Of a stretch of DNA of 64,000 bases, positions 18,356 through 27,412 are shown one piece after another; the stretch's first letter is position 1, and every line of letters begins with the position of its first letter. Source of the stretch: Methanomassiliicoccus sp. (GTDB lineage Archaea > Thermoplasmatota > Thermoplasmata > Methanomassiliicoccales > Methanomassiliicoccaceae); the NCBI GenBank assembly GCA_018262895.1, contig JADFDJ010000005.1, forward strand, positions 62,001 to 126,000, written 5' to 3'. A program made the translations under genes and the position numbers. The notes under the pieces are model-generated. The model was not told where the DNA came from and did no database searches. It worked only from the letters and a program-made list of their open reading frames with translations.

Positions 18356-19183
18356 CTATATGTCGATCCGTGCTCCGTTGAGGTAGATCAAACTGCGTCC
18401 CACCGAACGGATATTGCTCACCTTGTTCTGGAGGAGCAGTATCCTTTCCAGGCCGAACCCGATCCCCGCCCATGGGTCCACGATGCCATGGGCCTCATCC
18501 ATCGGCAGCGGCCCGACCGCTCCAGATGCGAGCTCCACGCCCTCGACCTCCACGTCCACGGTGCGACCGTAGACCTCAGATTCCGTGACCACCAGCTCGT
18601 ATTCCAGGTTCACGGCCTCCATCACTGCCACAGCGTGCTCCTTTAATCGGTCCATGGCGTTCCCTTTCGGCCCCAGCTCCACCAGGTTCAGCATGGTGAA
18701 CTCCTCCAGGTGGCTGGACCCGTGCGATTCTTTCCTGAAACACGGTCCGATCTCGAAGAGCCTCATTGGCAGTGGAACGGAGCGTTTTAGGTGTCTCATC
18801 AAGAAGTAGAGGTTGGGTGCAAGCATTGGGCGGAGGCATTTCTTGGGACCTACCCAGAACACCTGCTCCAAAAGGGGATGTCCCTCGCCGATACCCATCT
18901 TGGTCAGGCTGGAGGCAGGGATCATCATTGGGGTCTTGACCTCGATGAATCCTCTGTTCACCAGCAGAGTGGCCAATTTATCCTCTAGGGCGCCGATAGG
19001 GTTCCTACTGGGGTCGTTAAACAGGCTCCGAATGCGATCACGGTTACAACCTTGTAGTACTGCGACCTCGTCCTGAAAGAAAGAATCCCTCTCACCCGCG
19101 GTGCTGAATATCGTAGCATCATCAAGGTTTCCCCCCATCTCCCTTATCCTCTGTGCCTGCGATGAGGTCAACCTGAACTCCAT
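18356..19183 (-). CDS. pylS: Pyrrolysyl-tRNA synthetase, catalytic domain only
   Basis: Class II aminoacyl-tRNA synthetase that charges tRNA-Pyl with pyrrolysine. The 275 residues correspond only to the catalytic domain; the N-terminal tRNA-binding domain of Methanosarcina PylS is absent and no separate pylSn is visible here, as in other Methanomassiliicoccales. CLRPMLAPNLY, FRKESHGSSHLEEFTMLNL (the Asn that reads the Pyl amide is kept) and GIGFGLERILLL are the expected motifs. It ends YLNGARIDI, as homologues do, at TAG (18356-18358), the codon this enzyme's own tRNA reads; readthrough would add about 48 residues before another TAG. Start is the ATG at 19183, 32 bases after tRNA-Pyl. Confidence 0.97.
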   Translation of the reverse strand: MEFRLTSSQAQRIREMGGNLDDATIFSTAGERDSFFQDEVAVLQGCNRDRIRSLFNDPSRNPIGALEDKLATLLVNRGFIEVKTPMMIPASSLTKMGIGEGHPLLEQVFWVGPKKCLRPMLAPNLYFLMRHLKRSVPLPMRLFEIGPCFRKESHGSSHLEEFTMLNLVELGPKGNAMDRLKEHAVAVMEAVNLEYELVVTESEVYGRTVDVEVEGVELASGAVGPLPMDEAHGIVDPWAGIGFGLERILLLQNKVSNIRSVGRSLIYLNGARIDI

Positions 19184-19215
19184 GCTATCCTCTCATTTAC
19201 TGATCATAATTAAGG

Positions 19216-19284
19216 CGAAGTGCCCGGGAGTTGAACCCGGCTGCCGTGGCTGTAGAGGCCTGGTGGTCACCGAACCAACACTCC
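19216..19284 (-). tRNA. pylT: tRNA-Pyl (anticodon CUA)
   Basis: A 69-nt tRNA can be folded. The acceptor pairs GGAGTGT with GCACTTC; there is a single base before the D-stem GGT/ACC; the anticodon loop is CTCTACA with CTA centred; the T arm is CCGGG-TTCAACT-CCCGG; the discriminator is G. The anticodon stem is split: an inner three pairs (GGC/GCC) and an outer two (CC/GG) are separated by an A opposite AC. This is the broken anticodon stem reported for Methanomassiliicoccales tRNA-Pyl. No CCA is encoded (CCT follows). It is the first element of the pyl operon, with a TATA-like sequence at 19312-19320 on the minus strand. Confidence 0.95.
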
Positions 19285-19780
19285 CTTATTTCATCCCCTA
19301 ATGTCCTTTCAATACTATAATCCTTTCTGTTTTGTTTACATATGTATTCAATAAACCTACATAATGCGACTCTATTTGCTAAATTTGAATTACTATGCAA
19401 TATTTATTCGTTTACAACTGTAGCTGGTTGAAAGATAAAGACTCGAATGGTAATAAAAAAGAAAGGGATGGCATGTTAAATGAGGACCTGCGACGATACG
19501 GGAACTTAGTGACGGCACGAGGAGACCATGTCATCGCCGACGATCGCTGCTGCGATCGTTGTTAAATGATGAAGGGAGGTACTTGACAGTCAGGGGTTGG
19601 ACCTCGGCGACAAACCTGCGGCATTGACGGCGTGAAAGGGATTGAGGCAGGTCCCTGACACCTGGACGAAGTCACCATAGTGCGGCTCTGACCGCGGATA
19701 GGGGTATGTCTGACAAAGCCTGCTAACTTCATAAGCTGAGATCCAGCATCATCATGATAGGTTGATAGATTAAGAAAAAA
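19285..19780. other. Intergenic region between pyl and mtt operons
   Basis: No convincing gene. The part next to pylT (19300-19440) is AT-rich and contains the pyl promoter. At 19540-19559 a perfect hairpin ACGATCGC-TGCT-GCGATCGT occurs, in a moderately GC-rich stretch (19480-19760) that lacks long open frames; it could be a small RNA or a decayed sequence. The only long frame on the minus strand has no resemblance to a protein. Confidence 0.5.
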
Positions 19781-19800
19781 AGGATCTGAGGACCAGATCC
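19773..19800 (-). terminator. Terminator of the mtt operon
   Basis: GGATCTG (19782-19788) pairs with CAGATCC (19794-19800) around a five-base loop. On the minus strand the stem is followed directly by a run of T (TTTTTTTCTTAATC). It lies 44 bases after the stop of the 50-residue membrane protein gene, so it closes the mttB-mttC-permease-wHTH-peptide transcript before the pyl operon. Confidence 0.7.
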
Positions 19801-19843
19801 TCATTTTATCATAGAGGTTTGGTTACTCGATGGCAGAAGAATG

Positions 19844-19996
19844 TTAAAACTTCGAGACGAATGTTCTTGCTTGCCAGAGCGCTAGGGCTGCTACGACGAG
19901 TACTACGATGATAAATACTGCCTCCGATCCTGGGAACAGCCCACCAGCGAAGTACGCATTGTATGCATCTACAGCTGCCTGTGATTGTATGCTCAT
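19844..19996 (-). CDS. 50-residue single-pass membrane protein at the end of the mtt operon
   Basis: A short frame from ATG at 19996 to TAA at 19844, encoding 50 residues. A 21-residue hydrophobic segment (VFIIVVLVVAALALWQARTF region, about residues 27-41 and onward) follows an N-terminus rich in Ala, Gln and Tyr (SIQSQAAVDAYNAYFAGG); the end is basic (ARTFVSKF), predicting the C-terminus inside. It starts seven bases after the wHTH gene stop, behind GGAGGG, and sits before a terminator. Small size and operon position suggest an accessory subunit for the permease at 20302-21396. No family is recognised. Confidence 0.7.
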   Translation of the reverse strand: MSIQSQAAVDAYNAYFAGGLFPGSEAVFIIVVLVVAALALWQARTFVSKF

Positions 19997-20003
19997 CCCT
20001 CCA

Positions 20004-20300
20004 TCATTTCTTGAAGAAGCAGGAGTCTCCTGCCCTTATCTTCCCGAAGTCAGTGATCACATACTTATGGAGCAAAGCGCCAGCTTTGTACGTGCCATCA
20101 TCGTCCTTCTTGACATCGATCTCCTTCAGCATGCCTCCTGCGGCCAGCTCGATGATATCAAAGTTGATAGAGTCACGTCCGTAGTTGCTGTTCATACCAT
20201 ACTCGGCCTGCACCTTCTTGACCACCTCGCTGTTCCAGTGGCTCTCCCCGTCAGAGAAGAGCTCCAGGAGCCGGAACTTGATCGGACGGTTCTTGGCCAA
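20004..20300 (-). CDS. Small winged-helix-like DNA-binding protein in the mtt operon
   Basis: A 98-residue basic protein. RLLELFSDGESHWNSEVVKKVQAEYG followed by SINFDIIELAAGGMLKEIDVKKDDDGTYKAGALLHKYVITDFGK is the helix-turn-helix plus beta-hairpin wing pattern of small winged-helix proteins, covering nearly the whole length. It begins two bases after the permease gene stop and is followed by the 50-residue membrane protein, so all are cotranscribed with mttB. A role in controlling trimethylamine genes is plausible but unproven. Confidence 0.75.
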   Translation of the reverse strand: MAKNRPIKFRLLELFSDGESHWNSEVVKKVQAEYGMNSNYGRDSINFDIIELAAGGMLKEIDVKKDDDGTYKAGALLHKYVITDFGKIRAGDSCFFKK

Positions 20301-20301
20301 A

Positions 20302-21396
20302 TCACTCCCTCCTTATCGATTGCAACTCCAGGCTCTCCTCGGTAAACATCACCAAGCTTCCGACCACGCATAGCAGACCGCCCAGGATGAGGGTCCATTC
20401 GGGAACGGTGCCGAAAAACATGAAGATGAATATCACCGCGAAGAGGCCGTAGAGGTTACCTATACCCTGCCCCCTGCCCACTCCGATAAGCGGGAAGGAC
20501 TTGTACCAGGCGACATAACAGAACCCGAAGGTGATACCCGCTATCATCAGAGCTAGCATGACCATGGGCTCGAAGATCTGGGCCGCATAGGTGAACATCG
20601 GGAATCCCGCGAGCACCAGAACCGGTATGATGATCACCCACCAGATGATGTTCTCGCCGAGGAACCTGATGGTGATGCCGATATCCGGCTCGGAGACGTC
20701 CAGTCCCTTTGCGGCAACACAGCCCTCGATGCCCCACCCGCAGGCAGCCATAATTCCGCCGATATATCCAATCAGCGAACCTCCGCCGGTTGATAGGTCC
20801 TCGATCAGGCCACCGGCGTAGATGGTGAAGCCACCTAGTATGATGATGATGATCCCCATCAAGGCCCGCTTGGATATCTTCTGGCCGAGCCATTTGTACG
20901 ATACGGCCGAGCCAATGACGGGGTACAGAAGCGCGGCAACTGCAGCAAAGGCGGCACCCACGAACCCCATCGCAATAAACGATCCTAGAATGGCTATGGG
21001 GCCACCGAAGATCGAGGCCAAAAAGTACCACTTGGTGCATGGCTTCAGCTCCCTAACGGTTCTCCCCATCTCCTTAAGCTTGCCCAATCCGCCATTCCAT
21101 ACCATTAACGCAATGATCACTGTCAGCGCGTTGAAAGCGGAAATCAATACCGCAGTGATGACCAGCGCCACTGAATCCCCATGTATGGTCGCCAGGTCAG
21201 CGAACATAGTATCGAATGGGTTCAAGACCCAAAGTGTTGTTCCTGGAATATACCACAGTCCCCACAGGACAGCACAGAAGAGGGCCATAAGGTATCCAAT
21301 CCTAACCCTCTTCTTGTGCTCGTTCTGTCGCATTACTTCGAGCTCACTATCAACTTGTTTTGTCACATTTTCTTTTCCTGTTATATTTACATCCAA
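20302..21396 (-). CDS. EamA/DMT-type permease of the trimethylamine operon (MttP-like)
   Basis: A 364-residue integral membrane protein with about ten transmembrane helices, beginning after a 35-residue charged cytoplasmic N-terminus. The two-fold repeat of five helices, with GFVGAAFAAVAALLYPVIGSAVSYKWLGQKIS in the first half, is the drug/metabolite transporter pattern. Methanosarcina mtt operons carry a similar permease named MttP, so trimethylamine uptake is the likely function. It follows mttC after a 72-base gap that contains a hairpin. Confidence 0.85.
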   Translation of the reverse strand: MDVNITGKENVTKQVDSELEVMRQNEHKKRVRIGYLMALFCAVLWGLWYIPGTTLWVLNPFDTMFADLATIHGDSVALVITAVLISAFNALTVIIALMVWNGGLGKLKEMGRTVRELKPCTKWYFLASIFGGPIAILGSFIAMGFVGAAFAAVAALLYPVIGSAVSYKWLGQKISKRALMGIIIIILGGFTIYAGGLIEDLSTGGGSLIGYIGGIMAACGWGIEGCVAAKGLDVSEPDIGITIRFLGENIIWWVIIIPVLVLAGFPMFTYAAQIFEPMVMLALMIAGITFGFCYVAWYKSFPLIGVGRGQGIGNLYGLFAVIFIFMFFGTVPEWTLILGGLLCVVGSLVMFTEESLELQSIRRE

Positions 21397-21438
21397 TGGA
21401 TCCCCTCCTGCGCCTCTCGATGAATTGAAATAAAATGG

Positions 21439-21458
21439 CCCCAGGTCAAGACCTGGGG
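21439..21458 (-). terminator. Intercistronic hairpin between mttC and the permease
   Basis: CCCCAGGTC (21439-21447) is complementary to GACCTGGGG (21450-21458), a nine-pair GC-rich stem with a two-base loop. On the minus strand CCATTTTATTTC follows; on the plus strand TTTTTGGTTTTT follows. It lies between mttC and the permease gene, so it may reduce transcription or set differential mRNA stability, leaving enzyme mRNA more abundant than permease mRNA. Confidence 0.6.
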
Positions 21459-21468
21459 TTTTTGGTTT

Positions 21469-22122
21469 TTACTTTAGGGCTGCCTTTAGTTTGTTCACTG
21501 TATCGGATGCATTCTCGGCGTAGAGGCTCGCACCGATCTTAGTGGCCCAGTCCTGAGTCACAGGAGCACCGCCTACCATGGTCTTGACCTTCTCGCGCAT
21601 CCCCTCCTCCTTGAGGAGTTCCTCGATCTTGATCTGGTTCACCATGGTGCTGGTCATCAAGGCGGAAGAGCCAATGACATTCGCATTGTACTTCTTGGCG
21701 GAGTTGATGAACTCCTTGATGGGGACGTCCCTGCCAATGTTGTGGACGTTGAAGCCTGCGATCTTCAGCATGATGGCCACGATGTCCTTACCGATACAGT
21801 GGATGTCTCCTTCGATGGTACCGATGACAACGGTTCCCAGGCCTTCACCCTCTTTTACACCACGCTTCTCCAGCTCGGGGGTGAGAACCTCGATCCCCGC
21901 GCTCATGGTCTCGGCGGCCGCGATGACGTGGGGTAGGTAGAGTATCTTGGCCTCGTACTTGTCGCCGACCTCGGTCATGGCCTTGGTGAAGCCATCCTGG
22001 ATCACATCGACGGGGTCGATGCCGGCCTTGATCGATTCCTTGGCGACATCTGCCGCCTCTTCCTGGTCGTACGCTAAGACCGCTGCCTTGGCCCTGGCTA
22101 TAATATCTTCTTTAGATGCCAT
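21469..22122 (-). CDS. mttC: Trimethylamine corrinoid protein
   Basis: Carries the corrinoid methylated by MttB and demethylated by a methylcobamide:CoM methyltransferase. The 217-residue protein has the helical cap (about residues 1-85, AAAETMSAGIEVLTPEL) and the B12-binding Rossmann domain with GDIHCIGKDIV (the axial His in DxHxxG), the SSALMTSTM loop, and GGAPVTQDWA. It follows mttB after nine bases, preceded by a GGTG-containing ribosome-binding site. The substrate is assigned from the adjacent mttB. Confidence 0.95.
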   Translation of the reverse strand: MASKEDIIARAKAAVLAYDQEEAADVAKESIKAGIDPVDVIQDGFTKAMTEVGDKYEAKILYLPHVIAAAETMSAGIEVLTPELEKRGVKEGEGLGTVVIGTIEGDIHCIGKDIVAIMLKIAGFNVHNIGRDVPIKEFINSAKKYNANVIGSSALMTSTMVNQIKIEELLKEEGMREKVKTMVGGAPVTQDWATKIGASLYAENASDTVNKLKAALK

Positions 22123-22131
22123 TTTTTCACC

Positions 22132-23622
22132 TCACTGCTGGCTCAAGAACTCCTTATCGCCCTTAGCGACGAGGGCCTTCAGCTCCTTAACAACATCCGC
22201 ATCGATGGGCTCGACCACATGAGACTTCATGATCTGGACGACCTTTTCATGGGCCACGGCCGCGAGGTCCTTGGAACCCGCGGTGATCCAGTCCCCGATC
22301 ATGTCCCTGTTGATCATCATGGGATCGGAGGGGAGGTTGATGTTCGCCATGGTGGTCTTGTGGCCGAGGAAGTTGTTGCCTATGCCGACCTTCTTGATGG
22401 CGTCTACTGCCAGGGTCTCCTCGGTTACCGGGATACCTTGCATGACCTTCTTGGTCATGGCTGCGATGTCGTTGTCTATAACTAGCTGCTCCATTGAGAA
22501 CGTCATGCCAAGCTCCAGCATGCCAGCACCATAGATGGTGTTGGCACCAGCAAGCGCGGGGAGAAGAGTGGTTATTGTCTTCTCGTGCCCTGCCTGCACA
22601 TCAGGGAGCTTGGCATCAGCCTATATGCCTGCCACGTAGGTAGGGAGTCCATAGAACTGACCTAGCTTCGCGACAGCAGCGCTGATCATACTCAATTCCG
22701 GCGAGCCTACCGGTGCAGTTCCTCTCTTGACATCGAAGGTCGTGGTGGAGCTGCCGTACCATACCGGGGCACCGGGGCATGTGATCTGGGATAGGACAAT
22801 ACCCGCTAGGACCTCGGCGTTGTGCGTGACCAGGGTTCCAGCGAGGAATATCGGTGCCGAACCGCCGGACATAGCCATGCTCAGGACATTGGTTGGTATG
22901 TTGTTGCGGGCACCCTTAATGATGACCTGGCAAGCATTATGGCTTAATTCCAGAGGGCTGGTCGGGCAGACGAGCATGGAGAACAGGGGCTTCTTGCGAG
23001 CTTCCTGCTCATTTCCACCATAGTAGGCCTTGGCCATGTCGAAGTAGTACTCCACGTTCTCGCCCACAGGGTCGATGTGGTGGAAGTGCTTTGTGGTGTT
23101 CATGATGGAGGTGTACATCTCATGCACGTCCTCCTTGCCCTTACCGGCCCAGTCTCTAGCAGAGACAGCGAGAGAATAGTAGTCGATGTTCTCTGCCCAG
23201 TCAACGATCTTAGCGGTGTCAGCAAGATCCTTGTCGGTAGAGTCCACGGTCTGGTACTGGCCGTTGCCAAGGTACTTGCACATCTTGATGCCGGTACCGA
23301 AGCATGTCCAGTGGACCTTTCCTCCGTGCTCCTGGGTCAAGGTGTTCTTCTTGTCACGTCCGTACAGCACGAATCTGGAAGGAGCAGACATCAAGGCTCT
23401 TCTGACAACATACTGAGGGATCTTGACGATCTGGGTCTTCTCATCGACCTCACAGCCAGCATCCTTGAATATCTGCCTCGCCTCGGCATCCGAAACTTGG
23501 ATACCGGGGTTCTGGAGAACATCCATTGTGGCGTAGTCGATGGCCCGTAGTCCCTCCTTGGAGAAGAGCTCTAAACCTACTCCGTCCAGTATCATTCTGC
23601 CTGGATAGTAGTGTTGAGCCAT
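22132..23622 (-). CDS. mttB: Trimethylamine methyltransferase with pyrrolysine at residue 334
   Basis: Transfers a methyl group from trimethylamine to MttC, leaving dimethylamine. The frame is interrupted by a single TAG at 22621-22623, between ...PTYVAGI and [12 protein letters not shown]. Both sides are clearly MttB, so the codon is read as pyrrolysine, residue 334. The full product has 496 residues, the usual MttB length. Start is the ATG at 23622 ([18 protein letters not shown]), behind AGAGGTTG; a longer frame to 23673 runs into the predicted TATA box (23672-23682). A conserved motif CATAGGAATGC lies at 23636-23646 near the expected transcription start. The true stop is TGA. Confidence 0.97.
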
Positions 23623-23834
23623 TTTACAACCTCTTGCATTCCTATGAATGCACAATAACCCTAATGAATACAATAATATTTAATAACATTGTAACTTGCA
23701 TACATATGATTGCAAAAGTAAAATTGATCGCTATACCACAATATAATGAAAAATAGTACATTGCCGGCTTTTTTTGCACGGCAAATAATGAATTTATGGA
23801 GGCACAGGGGCCTCATTCAGTCTCCGACGCGACC
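23623..23834. promoter_or_regulatory. mttB promoter and downstream end of the mtb operon
   Basis: On the minus strand a TATA-like ATTAAATATTA lies at 23672-23682, giving a transcript start near 23650 and a leader of about 28 bases. CATAGGAATGC (23636-23646) recurs upstream of mtbC. Further upstream, two small hairpins follow the permease stop: GAGGC/GCCTC around 23796-23816, and TTGCCG/CGGCAA around 23763-23786, whose loop contains seven T on the plus strand. They probably end the mtbC-mtbB-permease message. Confidence 0.45.
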
Positions 23835-25286
23835 TTACTTGTTGACAGCCTCCACCACTCTTAGTTTCATGGTCTCCTTGTGGCTCTCCTGTTGGGAGTA
23901 AATCCATATCGGAAGGTACATCGCAAGGATGACGATGCCCACCACGATTGCCGTCGATCCGAACTCCATACCATTGAGATACAGTATGCCCACTAGACAT
24001 AGAGGCACATTGAAGAGACCAAAGGCGATGGCCACGTACTTCCATCCGCGTGGTGCCTTGAACGGACGCTCAAGCTTGGCCATCTCTGGAGATGTGCTAG
24101 CTTTCCAGTAAGCGAACAAGCTAATCGCGTTCGCACAGGTGTACCCAATGGCAGATGCTGCCAGGATCGCAGTGGGGGTCTTCAGGGTGATCATCAGCAG
24201 GTTCAGAACACCGATGACGATCATTGCCCTTACAGGCACGCCCTTAGGGTTCAGCTTCTCCAGGAACCTAGGCAGGTTCCCCTCAGCCGCCATTGACTGC
24301 ATGGCCGTCGCGGAGCCCAAGTATGCTGTCTGGATGATCAGTATCATCGCTGCCACGAGCATGATGATCATGATCGCTCCCCCCGCATCGCCGAATGTAG
24401 CTATCGCAACTGGTAACAGGGGCGAGATAGGCTCAGCCAAAATCCCATCTACTCCCAAGGTCCCGGTAACTGACATCTGGACGAAAACAAAGGTGAACAA
24501 ACAGACGGCACCACAGGCGAACAGCGCCTTCGGAACATCGGAGCCAGGCTTTTTATACTGAGGCCCATAAATGGCTGCCGTCTCCCAGGCACAGGCGCTC
24601 CATTGAGCAATACCGAAAAGTCCCAGGATTATCAGAATGCCATTTAGGTCCCAATTCCAATCTGTAGGCATAATGTTGGTGGTGATGTTGTCCCAGTGGA
24701 ACGTTCCTGTGGCAAATGGAGCGATCGCAATGACGATTAAGGGGACAAGAGATGCCACGGCCAAAACCAATCCCACTCTGGCACCATTAGCCAGACCGCG
24801 GGAGTTGATTAGAACAAGGAAGGTGAATATTATGGCACCGGCGATCAGGGAGAGGACAACATAGTCTACATTGGCCAGCTCTGGGATCAGACCCTGGAGA
24901 TAACTGCCGACCAAGAGAGAAAAAATGGCAAGAACTGGGTTCCAAGCAAACCAGTAGCTCCAAGCACTGAACCCCCCGATAAGCTTCCCGCGATCATATT
25001 TGACATTCTTCTTTCCCGCAAACACTTGCTGGGCAAATCCTGGAAGGCCTGAGGCCTTAGGAAATGCAGTGGCAAGCTCGCCATAAGCTAGATTCTGCAT
25101 AAATCCTTGAAAAACAGAGAGGCCCCAAAGAATAATGGCAGCAACCCAAAGATAACTGGCCGTGTAACCAATCGAGGGCAATATAAGAAGAGGTACCCCT
25201 ATTGCGATGGCCAAGCCCTGTTTCCAGTCTATGCTTCTGATGAGCTCGTTGACTCCAACACTCGAACTTACCTTCTCTTCGTTCAT
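23835..25286 (-). CDS. APC-family permease of the dimethylamine operon
   Basis: A 483-residue integral membrane protein with about twelve to thirteen transmembrane helices and the amino acid/polyamine transporter pattern: an N-terminal GLAIAIGVPLLILPSIGY helix, the discontinuous helix region AYGELATAFPKASGLPGF, and AMQSMAAEGNLPRFLEKLNPKGVP, the conserved cytoplasmic loop of the superfamily. It is the third gene after mtbC-mtbB, so dimethylamine or another methylamine is the likely substrate. It is unrelated in sequence to the EamA-type permease of the mtt operon. Confidence 0.87.
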   Translation of the reverse strand: MNEEKVSSSVGVNELIRSIDWKQGLAIAIGVPLLILPSIGYTASYLWVAAIILWGLSVFQGFMQNLAYGELATAFPKASGLPGFAQQVFAGKKNVKYDRGKLIGGFSAWSYWFAWNPVLAIFSLLVGSYLQGLIPELANVDYVVLSLIAGAIIFTFLVLINSRGLANGARVGLVLAVASLVPLIVIAIAPFATGTFHWDNITTNIMPTDWNWDLNGILIILGLFGIAQWSACAWETAAIYGPQYKKPGSDVPKALFACGAVCLFTFVFVQMSVTGTLGVDGILAEPISPLLPVAIATFGDAGGAIMIIMLVAAMILIIQTAYLGSATAMQSMAAEGNLPRFLEKLNPKGVPVRAMIVIGVLNLLMITLKTPTAILAASAIGYTCANAISLFAYWKASTSPEMAKLERPFKAPRGWKYVAIAFGLFNVPLCLVGILYLNGMEFGSTAIVVGIVILAMYLPIWIYSQQESHKETMKLRVVEAVNK

Positions 25287-25351
25287 CTGGACATCTTCAC
25301 CTCCGCATATAATAAATAAAATGAGTAAAGGGTTTCAGCTAGACTGTGCGC

Positions 25352-26755
25352 TCACTTCATCTGCTTTCTGAACTTGTCGCAGCAGTTGATCTTTATCCCG
25401 AGCAACTTCTCGATGTTCATCTTGGCGGCATGGCCCTTGGGGGCTCCGGCCACGGATGTGATCACACCGATCCCAAGATTCTCTCGAACCTCTCTCATGA
25501 CATACTCGTCACTCAGGTCGAAGGTCGAAACACCGAGCTTCTTGGCCACATATTCTTTGGCAGGCTTGAGCCTCATGGACTTGGAGAACTCCATCCTGGC
25601 AACTAGGTCACCGGCAGCTCTTATTCCGCTCATACCACTGGTCATGATATGAGTGATCGGCATACCCATAGGGTCGCCGACCCCAACCTATATGCCGTCT
25701 ACTCCCGCGACCTCCACCATGGCCTTGCTTGCGTGAGACACAGCGTCAACGGTAGGAGTTTCGAACATCGGGATACCACCGACACCCATACCCATGTTCA
25801 CATGACAGGGAATTGGAGACTCCTTCACCGCAGCCTTGACGAAAGTTACCGCCCGACCAAGGTTCCAAGGTGATGACTTGCTGGTGTTGGTATTGACGAC
25901 AGGACCGAATATGTTGGAGCCTGCCTTGGCCAGAAGCTTGGCCTGCTGATGTGGCCATATCCCTGCAAGGAGCTGACCATTGTATTCTAGTTCACCATGC
26001 ATGCCGAGTACCATCTCTCCAGCCATGCCGGTCTCTATATACATCTTAGGGAACTGCTTTCTTAGGGCTTCGACCGCATGTAGAGTTGCATAGAGATCGC
26101 CATCCCCAGCTGCTCCCGTGGTATCGAAGTTGACCCCGTCCGCTCCCGCCTTCATCATCCTCTGCATGATCCAGACCATGTCGCGGGTCAGATGCTCAGC
26201 GGACTTCTCGGTCATCTCCTGGGCTTCCTTGATCTTGAAGTTCTTCATCAGGTCCCCAGGGTTCTCGAACGGGCCGTCAGGCGTGTAGTACAGTCCCATG
26301 TTGGGCATCGCACCATAGAGAATTGGCACGATCATGTTCTGTTGCACCACTTCCATGGCCTGCATCTCATTGGATATCACAGGTTTTACGGGCTTGAAGC
26401 TATAATCGATGTGACCTAGCTCCATGGTATCAGCGCCCATCGCCCTCTCGTGGAACATCATGCCCACGAGCCTGCTGGATGGGATGCCCACACCGCTGTT
26501 GCCCTGGTCACCGTCCAATCTAATGGTCCCAATATCATGAGTGACCGGCACTTCCATGCCCGTTTCTACACCTACCATCCTTCCAGGCGTCATCAGGATC
26601 TCAGCGAGCTTATCCAGCTCGTCTGAGCTGAGAGCTGGGACAGAACCGAGCTCACAAGCATCGTTCATCCCATCCTGGAGGTCGTCACGGATCTGGTTCT
26701 TGGTTAGGAAGAGCCTTTGTCCGTCTCCTCTTCGCAACGCATATTCTGTCATCAT
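25352..26755 (-). CDS. mtbB: Dimethylamine methyltransferase with pyrrolysine at residue 356
   Basis: Moves one methyl group from dimethylamine to MtbC. The gene contains one in-frame TAG at 25688-25690, between EVAGVDGI and [14 protein letters not shown]. Both flanks match MtbB, so the complete product is 467 residues with Pyl356, the length and position known for MtbB. It starts [22 protein letters not shown] at the ATG at 26755, nine bases after mtbC. The catalytic Pyl sits in a TIM-barrel cavity. It ends in TGA, 65 bases before the permease gene. Confidence 0.97.
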
Positions 26756-26764
26756 TCTTCCTCC

Positions 26765-27412
26765 TTATTTTATGCCGAGCAGTTCGTTGGCCTTCCTAAC
26801 GGCCTCACCGGCATTCTCACCATAGCCGTCAGCACCGATCTTGTCCGCCCAGGCCTGTGTTGCCGGAGCGCCTCCGACCATGACCTTTACCTTGTCGCGA
26901 ATCCCCTCTTCTTTGAGCATTTCTATGCATTCCTTCTGACCCTGCATGGTCGTGGTCATGAGCGCTGACATGCCGATCATACGACCGTTCTCGGCCTTGC
27001 AGGTGTCTATGAAGTTGCGCAGAGGAACGTCCCGTCCAAGATCGAAGACCTTGTATCCAGCGCACTGCAGGAGCGTGGAAACGATAGACTTCCCAATATC
27101 ATGGACATCTCCCTCTACCGTTCCGGTGACGCAAACTGCCAGCGCCTCCTTTCCACCGCTCTTTGGCAGGTCCTGTTCCACTACCTTTACACCCGCGGTC
27201 ATCGCATCGGCAGCCACCATAACATGGGGCAAGAACAGCTTTCCGCGCTCGAAACGAACGCCTACTTCGTTCATGCCGGCGGCCAGAGCGTCGATGATCT
27301 CCTGGGGTCCCATCACCGTTCTAGCCTTGTTAACTGCCGCTAAAACCTTTTCCTTATTGTATGCGACGATCGCGTCAAACAACTCGATTTTGGATGACTC
27401 CACAGTTGTCAT
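26765..27412 (-). CDS. mtbC: Dimethylamine corrinoid protein
   Basis: Corrinoid protein partner of MtbB. From the ATG at 27412 (MTTVESSKIELFDAIVAYNKEK) it has 215 residues; a GAGGT ribosome-binding site lies just upstream, and the longer frame to 27502 would start inside the leader. The helical cap domain is followed by EGDVHDIGKSIVSTLLQCAGY (the His ligand in DxHxxG), MSALMTTTM and GGAPATQAWADKIGADGY. It is the first gene of mtbC-mtbB-permease, divergent from mtmC across 328 bases. Confidence 0.95.
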   Translation of the reverse strand: MTTVESSKIELFDAIVAYNKEKVLAAVNKARTVMGPQEIIDALAAGMNEVGVRFERGKLFLPHVMVAADAMTAGVKVVEQDLPKSGGKEALAVCVTGTVEGDVHDIGKSIVSTLLQCAGYKVFDLGRDVPLRNFIDTCKAENGRMIGMSALMTTTMQGQKECIEMLKEEGIRDKVKVMVGGAPATQAWADKIGADGYGENAGEAVRKANELLGIK

